Counted from the first letter of the stretch, positions 1 through 11,529 are shown. The stretch: 64,000 nt of DNA from Hemicordylus capensis (GCF_027244095.1 NC_069658.1:261276687-261340686); one strand, 5' to 3'. The notes: generated by a model from the letters alone, not told the origin. A program made the numbers and translations.

Positions 1-299
1 TGAATTTTGAACTGTAAGGAAGGAACTTTTAAAAAAATCACCCTCAGTCGCTTCCGTATTGCACAATTATCGCACATTCTCTTTGGAGTTTCCACTCTGG
101 GGTGATTTGGACTTCCGTTGCCCTGCTTCACCACTGTGGTTACTTTTATTCGGATTAAGGAGGAGGCCTCCTCTACGAAGCCTTTGAAACTCAGACGGTT
201 TCCCTATCAAGGGAATCCTTGAAAGAGAGTTCCATGCTATAGAAAGATATAGCTAGGCAAATATCCAATTGTTGGACTGCTCTCCCTGCATTAATCCTG

Positions 300-620
300 G
301 TATGATGACGTCAAAAACCCTGAGAGACCCAAGTTACTAGCAGGATCAGACTCCGAGTGTTCTTTGCTCTCGGTAGACTGTGACGTCACGGGGAAACGGG
401 GATCCCGTCCGAGAGGAGCGCCTTCTTCCCGCTTGGTGATGTCACTTGTTCTGTGGGCGGGTCTGGGAATGTTAGGGCACGGGCAGCCCCGCTCTCCACT
501 TGGCCAGGGAGGAATGCCCCTCTCTTAGTTCTACGCAGCTGTGATGTCACGAGGGGCGTGGGAATTCCTCCCCCAGTAGGGCGGTTCCTGCCGACGGCGG
601 GAGAAGCTCTTTTCCCCGCC
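300..620 (+). promoter_or_regulatory. NRM: NRM promoter with CRE/ATF-like sites
   Basis: This CpG-richer stretch ends directly at the NRM start codon. It holds two perfect CRE palindromes (TGACGTCA at 306-313 and 381-388) and two one-base variants (TGATGTCA at 437-444 and 542-549). No TATA box is placed sensibly, which fits a housekeeping promoter. CREB/ATF control is inferred from the motifs only. The transcription start was not located. Confidence 0.55.
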
Positions 621-771
621 ATGGAGGTTCTGCCGCTCCTGTTGATGGTCCCGGCCCTGTGCAGTTTCCTATTCACCTTCGGGACTGGAGTGGAGCTGAT
701 CCGCTTCGTTTCCTTCCGTGCTCTGTTCCTGCAGCTGCCCACGGGGGCTGGGGCCCCCCAACACAGAGCCG
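621..771 (+). CDS. NRM: NRM coding exon 1
   Basis: Codes for residues 1-50 plus the first base of codon 51 and includes the first hydrophobic segment ([15 protein letters not shown]) and [10 protein letters not shown]. The donor is GCCG|gtgcgagt. Reading through the donor leaves the family alignment. Confidence 0.93.
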
Positions 772-3700
772 GTGCGAGTCTCTGCGCGGGAAGGAAATGG
801 AGAAATTGGGAAGGAAAGGGGGAGCAGGGGGGTCCCGAGATGCACCGCGAAGGGGGGTCGGGTGTTCTTTGAGGTTTTAAAAAACCAAAAACCATTTCTT
901 CATATTTTTCTGCCTGTCCAATCTTGCAGTCTCCAAGCGGCTAATAAACTGAAAGTGTATCTAAAACCGCCAGTTCAAATCAATGTAACCGATGGATAAA
1001 ACGTAAATCCTTACATTGTTAAAACTTATATATTCATAGGAATACGGTGCTTCTTACCCGACAATCGTTTGTGTTTGCTTGTCGTCTTGGGCCTTTGCAA
1101 GCAAGAGGGATTGTAAATAGAAATACAGCATTGTGGATTCCTGTTGTTGTTGCCAAAAGACAGTGCAGATGAATACTTGGGGGCCCTGGGCTTCCATGCA
1201 GTTGGGCAGTGACGACTGCAAGAGGGTTGGGGTGAAAAGTGGCATAGACTCGGCTCCTTCAGTTTCCTGTTCCGCCCCCAAAAGTAATTTCCCCCACTGT
1301 AGGAGTTCAGAGCACAGTGTCAAAGAGATCCAGAAAGCAGTTTTTCACCATGGACACCTGGCTGAGAACTAATTCTGTTACCAAGTCACAAAGATGGCTG
1401 TGGAGTGGAGGCCCAGAGTTGCTGCTGCTGCCCCACCCTGCCAGCAGGTCCCATTGCTATAGTTGGCAGCCTTCTTTTGCCTCTGGGTTAGCTGAATTTG
1501 GCCCAGGGCCACCTGTTGCTCCCTAATGTAGGCTGTCATGGGTTGGTAGGCAGATGATCTGGATACATGGTTTGTCGCCAGAGTTCTTTCCTTCTATCCC
1601 CACCCTCCAGGGCCCCATAATGAGTTTTCTGTAGGGCTGGTATGGATCACTCCTGAAGGAGGAAGGTAAAAGGTTGTGTGGGAGAGATTTTGTGCACAAT
1701 TGGAAGCTAAGCTTTCAAATGGAGAGCCAGTGTGGTGTAGTGGCTAGAGTGCTGGACTAGGACCGGGGAGACCTGAGTTCAAATCCCCATTCAGCCATGA
1801 TACTAGCTGGGTGACTCTGGGCCAGTCACTTCTCTCTCAGCCTAACCTACTTGACAGGGTTGTTGTGAGGAGAAACTCAAGTATGTAGTGCACTGCTCTT
1901 GGCTCCTTGGAGGAAAAGTGGGATATAAAATGTAAAATAGATAAATAAAAATAAATAAGCTCTGTTCAGGTGCTAGGCCCTTCATTGTTCCCAAATTTTA
2001 TTCAAATAAAGAGAGGATCTGGGAAAGTGAAACTGCATTGGTGTGTTCTGGATTTTCTCTGAGACCATGAGGACTAGAAATTGTGTTGTATGTGAACATT
2101 GTAGCATTGGGTTTCCAGTGAGAGCACAAGAGTAACACTCATTAACTTCAATTGAGTATGCTCAGGAGCTGATCCCTTTTGAGTACCACCCGCTCCCAGT
2201 TCTAGCTGTGAAAGACATTTCTTCAGATTTCCAGGTTGCCTGACTGGCAGGTTTTATCTAGTCAATCTATGATCATCACATACCATCATATGACTGTGTG
2301 AAAAGCTTTACAGTAAAAAGTTCTCAGTCATAATCTCCCCCTCCCACCAACACTTGTTGCCCTCTAAGGGTCTCAATGCTATAGTGATGGTAGAAGCCAC
2401 AACAAGCAGAATTTTCCTTTCATGCAACTCTTAAAAGTACAGCCCTATGAAGGTTTAGACCTACTAATTCCCTTGGCTTTCTGAGACCTGTTTCAGTTCC
2501 CAGTCTGCCCCAGAAAGCTGTCCCTGTCTCTAGGGCCTGTATGTAGCTTTAATCCTAGGCAAGTTTACAACTTCCCCTTCCCTCACAGAAAGTGGACAGG
2601 GATGGCAAACATTCAGGCAGCTTGTGAATGTTCTGTGCAACCATACCAGCTCAGCCCATCAGTGTCAAAGGCTTCACTGCCTCAGTGCAGTATGGACCGA
2701 ATGAAAGTTCTTCATTGACTTTTGAATTCCAAATCTAAGTACCTTTCCTAACATGGCACTGAATTTTGCAGGGAGCCAGCATCTGATTTGCAATGGAGTA
2801 TAACAGAGTGGAGACTGAGGCTTTTAAAGTTTATTGAACAAAGTTACTAATCTGTCACCAGATAATAAACAGCCCTACTCTGAGTGAAAGATCATCATCC
2901 TAAATTTCTAAATGTCAATCAGTATTAAATTTCTAGAAGTCCTGATGACTAGGTGCCTGGGATATTGTTTTTCTCCCAGCTATGCAAGTATGCAAGCAAT
3001 ATTATTTTGCACAATATTCTGGTAGTCTACTTTCTGCCCTATGTGGTCGGGCCACATAACTCTGCTTGTTGTGGCAGGGCTGCACAACTTTGGCCCCCTT
3101 GCAGATCAGTGTTCCCTCTAAGGCAGGGATGGGGAACCTTGGCACTCCAGCTGTTTTTGAACTACAACTCCCACCATCCCCAGCCACAATGGCTGGGGAT
3201 GGTGGGAGTTGTAGTTCAAAAACAGCTGGAGTGCCAAGGTTCCCCATCCCTGCTCTAAGGTGTGCGCATGTGTGCGTGCTTGCACATTTTTTGATGTCCA
3301 CTGAGTTAATTTTAGATCCCGCTCAGGCTGAATCACGAAGGTCCCACCCTGAATGCATGTGAGCGCACACTGCCTTGATACTGCCTTGATACACTGCCTT
3401 GATACTGCTACCCAGAACAAATTAATTCAGCACACAAATGAAAAAATGTAGACTCTAGAGAGACCACTGCTGCAGATGTTAGACTACAGCTCCCATTATA
3501 CCACATTTTTGGCCCCTGTGGCTGGGAATGATGGGAATTGTCCAAAAATAGTTGGAGGGCTGAAGTTGTGCAGCCCTGGTCTACGGACTTCACAGGACCC
3601 TGAAAAGGAGACAGAAGAAGGAAAACCCAGTAGATCTATGATTAGATTCTAGAGTACCACCTATTAACCCGGTACTGAGGGAATGAAGAAGATGCTGGAG

Positions 3701-6700
3701 GCCTCAACTTGACTCGAACTTCTTTTTGCAGATGCTGCTCCTAGTCCTGGATGGGGAGCTGCCCTGAGGGACCCCAAGATTTTGCACCCCTTAATCATGG
3801 ATGTGGGCCTGATTGTCCTCTTCATCTTGCAGCACAGTCTCATGGCCACCGACCGGGTCAAAAGCTGGACCAGCAGCTGCTTTGGGGTCCTGCAGAGATC
3901 TGTCTATGTTTTCTGCACTGCCCTTGCTCTCCAGGTAGGAAGATCAATTGGGATGACAATGGGAAGTACTGCAGGCTACTGAACCATGAAAGGAAGAAGC
4001 CCCATAGGAAAGGTAGTGCAGAGGCTGTGGATGAATGCTTCTCCAGTCAGCATTCTAGGTGCAGAATAAACTCTCTTGCTGTGGTGCTATTTTGATTTGG
4101 TGAACTGTATCCTGTGGGAAGTAGGGCTGGGCTGCTTGCTCAACTTCGGCCCTCTTGCAGATGTTGGCCTACAACTCCCATAATCCCTGGCTATTGCCAT
4201 GGTGGCTGGGGATTATGGGAGTTGTAGTCCAAAAACAGCTGGGGGGAGGGGCCTAAATTGAGCAGGCCTAAAGTAAGGCAATGAGATTGCCACAGCATAC
4301 TCCTGAGTTCCAGCCTCTGCTCCTTGCTGCAGTTTTGTTTTGGGGACACGGCTGCTAAGTGACACTTACGTTTAATCAGGATCTTGAGAGGAAGGACCTC
4401 TTTGACAATGGAGAAGTGGGTGGGTATTTCCAAATCCAGTAATAACGAGGGTTAGCAACTTGTTCTTCCAGACGGCTTGATCCATGTGATTTGGCTCATG
4501 CCTCCATGACACGGTGTTCCCAGTGATGTGATTGCAGTCCCACATACAAGCACATTAGACACATCTGCCAAAGCATGCTACTAATACATCTTTTCCTCCC
4601 TTGTGCAGTTGCTGATGAGATACTGGCAGCCAGTACGGGAGGGCCCCATGCTCTGGAATATTAGCACTGAACCATGGGTCACTTGGGTCCCGCTCATCTT
4701 CTTCATCCTCCACTTCATTGCCTGGTTGGTCATCTTTAGCGTCATCCTTATCTTCGACTATGCAGAGTTGATGGGGGTCAAACAGGTAACCTTGTCGGTC
4801 TTCCCCCCTGTGTAGAGGAGGCACCAACACTGTGACTTAGCTCAGCAAGGCTGGCTGACTCAAGGAACTGGGAGGAGAAAATCTTTCCTCTTGCCGGCGG
4901 TACTCAGATTGTAAAAAGAGAGGTGCCAAGGCCCAGGCTATTTGGGAAGCAGTGACGTCTCACATGGAAACTCTCCTTCCTGACGTCTGATGTTTGAGGA
5001 GTGCTGAGCAGGAGCAGCCCAAGGCACTGGGGTGCCACGTGAAGTGAGGTGCCAAATGCTGTCTTGCCCTACGCCCCTGGCGGCGACCAATCCTTGCAAG
5101 GTTTGAACATGGGGCAGGGAGTGGAGAAGAGGGAAGGTTGCCAGCAGCCTCCTCTGTTCCCTTTGTGTGTGTTGCAGACTTTGCAAGGAGTCTGAGGAGA
5201 GGTGCTCCTTGCCAGGTCTACAAGGGTCAGATTGTCCCAATGAGCTGCTGTGATGAAAACGGCAATGAGCAACTTGCTGCCCTGCTGGCACCCCAGTAAT
5301 CCGCTGCCTGAGTTGCCTGCCTCACCCTGCCTCACAGAAGGGCCAATCCTGGTGCTGGTGAAGGAAAAGTGCTCTGCACAGGCTCAGAGGCTATTATTTA
5401 TTTCATGTTTCCGGGCTGAACTGTGTACGTGTCTTTGTGTGTGAGAGACAGACAGAAACTCTTAACAAAATAGCATCTGTTGCTTCTAGGGTGGCCATAG
5501 TAAGATGGAAGGGCCTTTGCGGTGGTGGCGACAGCGTTCTGGAGGCCCACTGCTTACGGCAATTAGCCACAGTGGCTATGTGGAACCTCCATGTTCAGAG
5601 ACAGTATACCACTGAATACCAGTTGGCGGGGAGCAATAGCAGGAATGGGGTGGAGAGTGGAGCTCAGTTGCTTTGCATGTATAAGTTCCCAGGTTCAATC
5701 CCTGGCATCTCCAGGTAGGACTGGGAAAATACCCTTGTCTGGAACCCTGGTAATCCTGCTAATCAGAATAGGCCAGGGTTTCTTAACCATGGGCCCCCAA
5801 ATGTTGATGGACTACAACTCCCATCATCCCCAGCCATGTCCATTGTGGCTGGGGATGATGGGAGCTGTAGTCCATCAACATCTGTGGGGTCAGGGTTAAG
5901 AAACCCTAGGATTGACAATACTGAGCTAGATAGACCAGTGGTCTGACTTAATATAAGGCAACTTCTTGTTCTTATTTAAGGTAATGATTGCCTCTGTGCT
6001 CAGCATATGGGCTTCCCAGAAGCCTCTGCGGGCCAGTGCGGGAAGCAGGATGCTGAACTAGGTGGGCTTTTGGACCTGCCGGGCAGAGTAGGTCTTACCT
6101 TCTCTAAAGCTCCATCCTATAACCTATCAACACACAATGTTTAGATCTCTTCTGACTAAGCATGATAAGGGGCTCTGCTCCCCCGCCCCCCAATCCACCG
6201 GGCCAAGTTCCTGAACCTAGCCTGAATAGGGCAAAATAGTAGGGGTGTGGGCGGCTGCTTGGTTCCAGTTTAGAATTTTGGTGGGACCAGGATAGCACCA
6301 TTCCTCTTTGCCAAAATTCCAGTGTGGATTGTGGAATCCCCTCTGAGCATGTCAGAGGCTTAGCAGCACCTGCACAGCCGGGGTCTAAAATCACGTGCCC
6401 CTGGCTCAGAATGTTGGCTCATTGGCATTGCAAAGAGATGTTCCTTTAATCCACTCTTCTTCTCCAGGTTTATTACCACTGTCTGGGCATGGGGGACCCG
6501 TTGGCAGTGAAGTCCTCCCGTGCTGTCCGCCTCTACTCCCACCTACGCCACCCTGTCTACCTGGAGTTTCTCCTCATCCTCTGGGCCGTTCCCTGCCTCT
6601 CCCTCGACCGCCTGCTGCTTGCTTTGCTCTTCACGACCTACCTTACCTGCGCCCACAGCCTTGACCAGCAAGACTATCTCTACCTCCGAGCCCAGCTGGA

Positions 6701-6788
6701 CAAGAAGTTCCAGGTCTTCTCCCGGGAGGAGGCAGCCTATGGTGACCTGCTGGCTCAGAATGGCCCTTCAGTCCATAAGGAGAACTGA
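621..6788 (+). CDS. NRM: Nurim, complete gene, four coding exons
   Basis: Nurim is a multi-pass protein of the inner nuclear membrane, related in sequence to isoprenylcysteine methyltransferase-like proteins. Exons are 621-771, 3732-3934, 4609-4785 and 6468-6788, all with GT/AG borders, and they join in frame to 283 aa (human about 262). The start ATG at 621 sits in a good Kozak context (CCGCCATGG) and gives the family N-terminus. Recognisable blocks include [61 protein letters not shown] and [13 protein letters not shown]. Hydrophobic segments lie near residues 3-22, 73-90, 143-168 and 205-240. The RHPVY motif recalls the ICMT/PEMT fold, but no enzymatic role is established. Intron 1 carries a Sauria SINE and hAT MITEs; intron 3 carries nested repeats. 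The gene converges on GNL1. Confidence 0.96.
1719..1957 (+). repeat. Sauria-type tRNA-derived SINE
   Basis: Opens with GCCAGTGTGGTGTAGTGGCT, has a B-box-like GAGTTCAAATCCCC, the middle block CTGGGTGACTCTGGGCCAGT, and the 3' block ending GGGATATAAAATG with an AT-rich tail. The same family recurs at six other places in the window. It lies in NRM intron 1. Confidence 0.85.
3124..3252. mobile_element. Foldback hAT-type MITE, 8 bp TSD
   Basis: A 129 bp nearly perfect palindrome with termini CAGGGATGG / CCATCCCTG, flanked by identical 8 bp duplications CTCTAAGG (3116-3123 and 3253-3260). The 8 bp duplication and CAG ends are typical of the hAT superfamily. The core (ACAACTCCCACCATCCCCAG) recurs in about ten diverged copies across the window. 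The near-identical arms suggest a recent insertion or arm homogenisation. Confidence 0.85.
3366..3412. repeat. Short tandem repeat
   Basis: Imperfect repeats of the unit CTGCCTTGATA lie next to hAT MITE copies in NRM intron 1. Confidence 0.5.
3470..3590. mobile_element. Diverged foldback hAT MITE
   Basis: Shows the diagnostic core (GACTACAGCTCCCATTAT and its inverse) and ends in GTTGTGCAGCCCTGG. It is older and less symmetric than the copy at 3124. Confidence 0.55.
3732..3934 (+). CDS. NRM: NRM coding exon 2
   Basis: The acceptor is tttttgcag|AT and the exon ends CTCCAG|gtagga in phase 0. It codes for residues 51-118, including [13 protein letters not shown], the QHSLMA signature after a membrane segment, and [18 protein letters not shown]. 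Confidence 0.95.
4128..4271. mobile_element. Foldback hAT MITE, GCTCAACTT subtype
   Basis: The outer arms GGCTGCTTGCTCAACTTCGG and the inverse of AGGCCTGCTCAATTTAGGC surround the core ACAACTCCCATAATCC. It shares its subtype with copies at 43326 and 47356. It lies in NRM intron 2. Confidence 0.7.
4609..4785 (+). CDS. NRM: NRM coding exon 3
   Basis: The acceptor is ttgtgcag|TTG and the donor AACAG|gtaacc; 59 codons (residues 119-177). It holds a long membrane segment ([18 protein letters not shown]) followed by the conserved [11 protein letters not shown]. Confidence 0.95.
5480..5645 (+). repeat. CR1 LINE 3' end, left piece
   Basis: Contains the CR1 3' untranslated phrase CCACTGAATACCAGTTG, followed by GGGGAGCAATAGCAGGA, which recurs at other CR1 tails here. 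The tail continues at 5980-6085 and has been split by a SINE insertion. It lies in NRM intron 3. Confidence 0.65.
5650..5965 (+). repeat. tRNA-derived SINE interrupted by a MITE
   Basis: Shows AGCTCAGTTGCTTTGCATG, the B-box GGTTCAATCCC, the GGCATCTCCAGGTAGG block, and the 3' module ACTGAGCTAGATAGACC...GTCTGACTTAATATAAGGC. A hAT MITE splits it at 5774-5908. It lies inside a CR1 tail, so three elements are nested. Confidence 0.8.
5774..5908. mobile_element. Foldback hAT MITE nested in SINE
   Basis: The arms CAGGGTTTCTTAACC and GGTTAAGAAACCCTA flank the palindromic core GACTACAACTCCCATCATCC. The host SINE sequence resumes right after it. Confidence 0.75.
5980..6085 (+). repeat. CR1 LINE 3' end, right piece
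   Basis: GGGCTTCCCAGAAGCCTCTG and AGCAGGATGCTGAACTAGGT continue the CR1 tail that starts at 5480. Confidence 0.6.
6468..6788 (+). CDS. NRM: NRM coding exon 4 with stop
   Basis: The acceptor is ttctccag|GTT and the exon opens with [16 protein letters not shown]. It carries [11 protein letters not shown], the last hydrophobic block and the [13 protein letters not shown] tail. The stop TGA is at 6786-6788. A possible weak poly(A) signal ACTAAA lies at 6910-6915, but the 3' end is not certain. Confidence 0.95.
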   Translation, partial: VYYHCLGMGDPLAVKSSRAVRLYSHLRHPVYLEFLLILWAVPCLSLDRLLLALLFTTYLTCAHSLDQQDYLYLRAQLDKKFQVFSREEAAYGDLLAQNGPSVHKEN

Positions 6789-6986
6789 GCAGGTGTAGAA
6801 GCGGTCCCAGAATACTGGGAGTTATAGTGATCCAGGGCCTGGCAGCCTGGTACCTCCCATGCTATGCACTGAATGATGCAATGTGTCTTATTGCCCTTTG
6901 CTTATCTGCACTAAAGACTTAGTGGCCTACCAAAAGAGCCCAAGCATTCTGGCTTCCGGGACTCCCACCATGCTTTGACTTACTGC

Positions 6987-7122
6987 AGGTGGGGTTCCCA
7001 CCCTTGGATCCCCAGATGTCGCTGGACTACAGCTCCCATCATTCCCAGCCACAGTGGCCTTTGAGGATGATGGGAGTTGTAGTCCAACATCATCTGGGGG
7101 CCCCAAGGTTGGGAATCCCGGC
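6987..7122. mobile_element. Foldback hAT MITE
   Basis: The arms GGGGTTCCCACCCTTGG and CCAAGGTTGGGAATCCC surround the family core. It sits about 200 bp past the NRM stop codon, possibly in the 3' UTR. Confidence 0.7.
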
Positions 7123-7272
7123 ACTACAGCACACAGGCAGAGTTCTAGCTTGTGTTCCCAGCTCAAGTCATGGGACTCTCAGTAGCTGAGTGTCCTGTAT
7201 GGAGGAGGCGGGAACTTGGGTTCTATTCCTGGTTATTGGGAAGAAATCGTGTTGCCAGCTGTAACAACAGTG

Positions 7273-7567
7273 GCTGACATACTGCGCAGTGAAATGGGAG
7301 CAGTAAGCGCACTGCCCACACTGCTGCATGTATGCAAACAGCCCTGATGCTGCTGTGGAACAGGGCTGTTCTACTCTGCCTTAAAGTTGTGCAAACACAG
7401 TTGCACAGCACCCATTATTTCCAACGCATAGCCAACTGTGTTGGCGCAGGTTTAAGACCAAACAGAACAATCCTGTTCCACAACACCATCAGTGCTACAG
7501 TCTTACCTATGGGCAGCAATGCAGACACTGCTCCAACCGCCCGTGTTTCACTGCGCAGTATGTCAGC
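7273..7567. mobile_element. Foldback DNA transposon, GCTGACATAC family, copy 1
   Basis: The termini GCTGACATACTGCGCAGTGA and its inverse complement bound 295 bp. Looser symmetry continues inwards for over 100 bp. No coding capacity was seen. The flanks are CAGTG and GCATG, so the target duplication is not clean. I do not recognise the superfamily. Related copies lie at 11872 and 15592. Confidence 0.7.
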
Positions 7568-7785
7568 GCATGAGATTTTAACCATGGCTGTGAATGGAAT
7601 CTGAGTGAGGTTGTTCCTGTATCTTTAACAACTGCATGGAAGATGGGAATTCAGGAGGCAAAGTTCTGCCTGTGCTGCTGGAAGCTGTGTTTCTTGTATT
7701 TCTGCAGCTATTACAAGCATAGCCAACTCTGCCAGTGAGCAAAGGTGGCAGCCCCCCAGATCCAGGGCTCCTCAGCCCTGTGGTG

Positions 7786-7920
7786 CAGGGTTTCTTAACC
7801 CTGGGCCCCCAGATGTTGTTGGACTACAACTCCCAGAATCCCCAGCCACAAAGACCATGTCTGGGGATTCTGGGAGTTGTAGTCCAACAACATCTGGTGG
7901 CCCAAGGTTAGGAAACCCTG
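7786..7920. mobile_element. Foldback hAT MITE
   Basis: The termini are CAGGGTTTCTTAACC and its inverse with CCCTG at the end. The flanks CTGTGGTG and CTGTGGGT form a slightly decayed 8 bp target duplication. Confidence 0.8.
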
Positions 7921-9850
7921 CTGTGGGTTTGATCAGGGGGGGAAATGTGGCTAACTTAATTTTGTTGGCATTTGTGCTGCAGCAATCTGTTCAAAGGATT
8001 TTTTTTAAAGCATAGTATTTTAACTTCTATTAACAAGAGAGAATATATTTTTCAAAATTGGTAGGAGCTTGTGGAATGGGTTATGAGGTGTGTTTTTTCT
8101 CTTTTGTCATCTTTTTATAACTACATTGCTTCTAGGACAATGGCTCTGTCAGTTTGCCTTGCAAGCAAGCAGAATTAATCTCCCCTCTGCCTGCTTGTTC
8201 TTAAATCACTTCAGTATTAGCCATTCTGTTGCATCCTTGAGTCAGAGGCTGAGACCTAGCTTGGTCCCAGAAGAAAATGCCTTCTCTAGGGCTCCCATGA
8301 GGATAACGGCCAAGCTGTGGAGCAGCTACCCCATAAACCTTAATATTGGGACTCATCGGGTGATTTTTAACTTTTCCTCATCAGAATTACGGGAATGTTT
8401 TCTGTAAGTCTGGGATCAGATTCATTTTTAAAACATTTACTTTTAACCTCTGTTAAATATTAAAATAGAAATATTTAAATATAAAACCTCGGTTTGGATA
8501 AAGCACATCAGATATTGCCTTATCATGTTTTTAAACTGGGAGCCAAGATTCCTAGGTTTGATTACTGTGAGCATTGCCACCATCCATTCTGGAGACAGTG
8601 GTTGTTTCTTTAAGAGTTCTATAGCAGAAAAATGCTCTGCTCTTAACAAAACATCAACTTCCATTCCCAGGGTTCTTAAAAAGGTGGGATGCTACTCCAC
8701 AGGATATAGGAAGAAGACAGAAATCCAGCATTTCTAGATTTTGAGGATAGGGCAGAATATCAGGTCTAGACCCTGAAGCATGTCCTGCACCTTCAAGGAT
8801 TGTTCAGGAGGGAAAATTCAGCCGGATGCAGTTTCTTCTATTGCTGCCGTACTCTGAATGGAAAATCTGCACCTGGCATAATCTCCTTTTCTGTGCATCT
8901 CTTAAAGGTACAGGAGTCCTCTCAAGATCTGGATGTGAAAATTCTAGTGTGGCAGGAATCCTAGAATTCTTATTCCTGGGTTCTTCTTGGCAATGGAGGG
9001 GGAGTTAATTAGCTTTAATTTTTATTTTTTTTTGCTCAGTCCCTCAAACATCCACCAGAGCTCCCCCCCCCCACTCCCCAATTTCTATATTCTATACCCC
9101 AGTGCTAATGAAGCCTTTATTTTATCTTGGATGTCTGTGTTGTGAGAAAAGAATGCTTTGTAAAGTAAATTTGAAAGGGGGGAAAATCACTGCTTTTCTG
9201 TCTGTCTGTCTCTACTGTACTAAAAGTTGATTTCAAGGAATGAAGGGTCACCACCCTTGTGGGTTTTTTTTTCTTTCTCTGTTAAAACAAAGGGTGGCCA
9301 ACTACTGTATTATTTTTTTATATTTTACAGTATGTGAGGTGGTGGGCGAGAGCAGTTCTATGAGCTGAATCAGGCCCCTGAAGCCACTTTATCTGCCTTC
9401 TGGCCTCCCCTACCAGCTCTCAGTCAACATATGGTTAAAGGTTTGCCTGCTTTCTGACTCCTCAAGAAAAGAACACATTTCCAAGTTTTAAGAAATTGAG
9501 TGATTCTGCACTTCAGTGTTACAGCTGTTAGGGTTTGTGTTTAGGGTACTTCCAAACCAGGCATTTTAGTCTGAGATTATCACATCTTGCTCTCTTGTTC
9601 TTTATGGGGAATTCACATGTCATCCATCCATCTCTTCTCAATGTTTGCTTCTCCCACACATGGATTGCCACATTTCTTAACTGAGAAATCATAAATGTTG
9701 CTAGTGCTACTGTTCCAACTTCGCAGAGCTGTGTGCGCCCAGATACAACAGGAGGGGTAAAAGTGGAAGGATCAGTCTACTATGGCCCCAAAACACACAG
9801 TGCCTACTGCTGTGTGGAAGTAGTGATGCCATTCCAATTGCACCTCATAA
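7921..9850. other. Intergenic stretch with nothing recognised
   Basis: This is AT-rich downstream flank of NRM. I see only homopolymer runs (for example around 9066) and no convincing exon, RNA or named repeat. Confidence 0.4.
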
Positions 9851-10006
9851 GCCCTCTTCAGACATTATGAGCAACTTGAGCACTCATGGTCACGGGGAGG
9901 AAGTCCTGCCACCCCGCTGCCAATCACCCCTGCACACTGACGATCTGGATTATGGTGCCATTCGTCTGTCTTTTTGCCCAGGGTGCTCATAACGTCCGAG
10001 GAGGGC
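9851..10006. mobile_element. Short TIR transposon (MITE)
   Basis: The terminal inverted repeats GCCCTCTTCAGACATTATGA and TCATAACGTCCGAGGAGGGC (three mismatches) bound 156 bp with no coding capacity. The superfamily is not clear because no target duplication stands out. Confidence 0.6.
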
Positions 10007-10459
10007 TATGGTGGAAAAGCAATGACAGGGTGGCCCTACAAGGGGCATTTCTGGAAGTGCCCTATTCCTATCCCTTGCTGGCTCTCCGGAGAAAAGAGTA
10101 GGCCGTTCTAATCTGAAAATACCTAAGGAACATGCAAGGGGCAGGGAAGAAAACAGAACAGGAGTTCTTAGAGTGGAGAAGAGAGGCCATGTATTTCTCC
10201 ATTTCTACTTCCTCCATGTATTGCAAATGCACCTTAGTCCTGTGCAGACAATACATCTGCATGAAATAAACCCACAGTGGGGGATCCTGTGATTACACCT
10301 CTGGTCACCAGTCCTTCATTAAGCTTCTGAACAAAACCTAGGCATATACAGACTCTATTCAGAAGTTATGCTGAATTCATGGAGGTTGGGACCAGCAGGT
10401 GGATACTGGATACCTCACAACCCTTCTGTTTTATTCATCCAGCATCTGCTTCAGTTGTT

Positions 10460-10665
10460 TCTTTTTTGCATTTATATCCTGCTCTTGCTCCAAGGAGCTC
10501 AAGGCTGTGTACATGGTTCTTTTTAGCCGCACAATAACCCTGTGAGGTAGGTCAGGCTGTGAGAGTGACTAGTCCAAAGTCACTCAGTGAGCTTCATGGC
10601 TGAACAGGGATTTGAACTCTGATCTCCCTAGTCCCACCATTACTCCATGCTGGCTGATTGGTGTC
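10460..10665 (-). repeat. Sauria-type SINE
   Basis: Inverse orientation: ATTTATATCCTGCTCTTGCT is the 3' block, followed by the CAAAGTCACTCAGTGAG block and the B-box-like GGGATTTGAACTCTGATC. Confidence 0.75.
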
Positions 10666-10669
10666 TAAA

Positions 10670-11525
10670 CAAGGCTAGAGAATCATTTCGTTGCATACTG
10701 TTCTCTGCAACACAGGAGCGATCTTAATGGTGGTAGATCTGTAGACATTCCTACTGCTCTGCCAGAAGATATTTTGGGAGATAGAAGCAGATTTGACTAG
10801 TTGATATGGGAGTGTGACTCATTCACTCACATTCCCTTCTCTCTGGTCACTATTGTGGCGGATACATATCCTCTCGGAAAACTGCATGTGTCTGCATCTA
10901 CTGTAAGATTCCTGCAGATCTAAATCAATATAGAAAATAGCTTTTACAGTCAAAAGACTATAGCACAATGAGTTACTAGCCTCAGTTTAACACTGATTTA
11001 AGTGACCTTAAACCTAAATGCCATTTGGATTTAGTGTACTCCTTATTGCCTTGTGTGTAGTACTTTCATGTCCTTCACTGTTAAGAGCTGCATTTCTTTT
11101 TTCCACTGTTTCGCAGTCCTGTGAGTACGTGTCCTGAATCCTGCAACTTTCATTCTTCTTCTGTTGAGCCAGTCCTGCTGTGTTGGTGGGTGGCCTGGTG
11201 TTTCTTGAATGGCAGCAATCTCTCCCTGCCGCCCACCCCCCCAGAAAATAACTTGTGAAACATGAGGCTGTGTCAAGGGCAGATTGTGACAAAGCCCTAT
11301 AGCAAGAGGCAGCTCCAAGGCAGGTGGCATGATTATGTGGGGAGCTTAGCTATCTGCTGGATTCTTCTATGATACATTTTGCTTCTCTGCTCTGCTTTGC
11401 AAGGTCTGAACAGGACTAGATGCACACCCTACCTCACTCCTGCTGGCTATTGCCAAAAGAAATACTTTTCATGTGCACCTTTTTTCTCCAGCAGCCCTTT
11501 CAGTAAAACCTTCCTGACATGATGA
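10670..11525. other. Intergenic stretch with nothing recognised
   Basis: No exon, RNA gene or repeat could be supported here. Short open frames lack family features. Confidence 0.35.
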
Positions 11526-11529
11526 GGAC

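Noticed and set aside
453-620. In-frame extension of NRM upstream of the ATG at 621
   Set aside because: The nurim N-terminus begins at the 621 ATG; upstream codons fall in the promoter with CRE sites.
386-895. 169-codon open frame on the - strand across the NRM promoter and exon 1
   Set aside because: It lies antisense to a secure exon, has GC-island composition and shows no family similarity.
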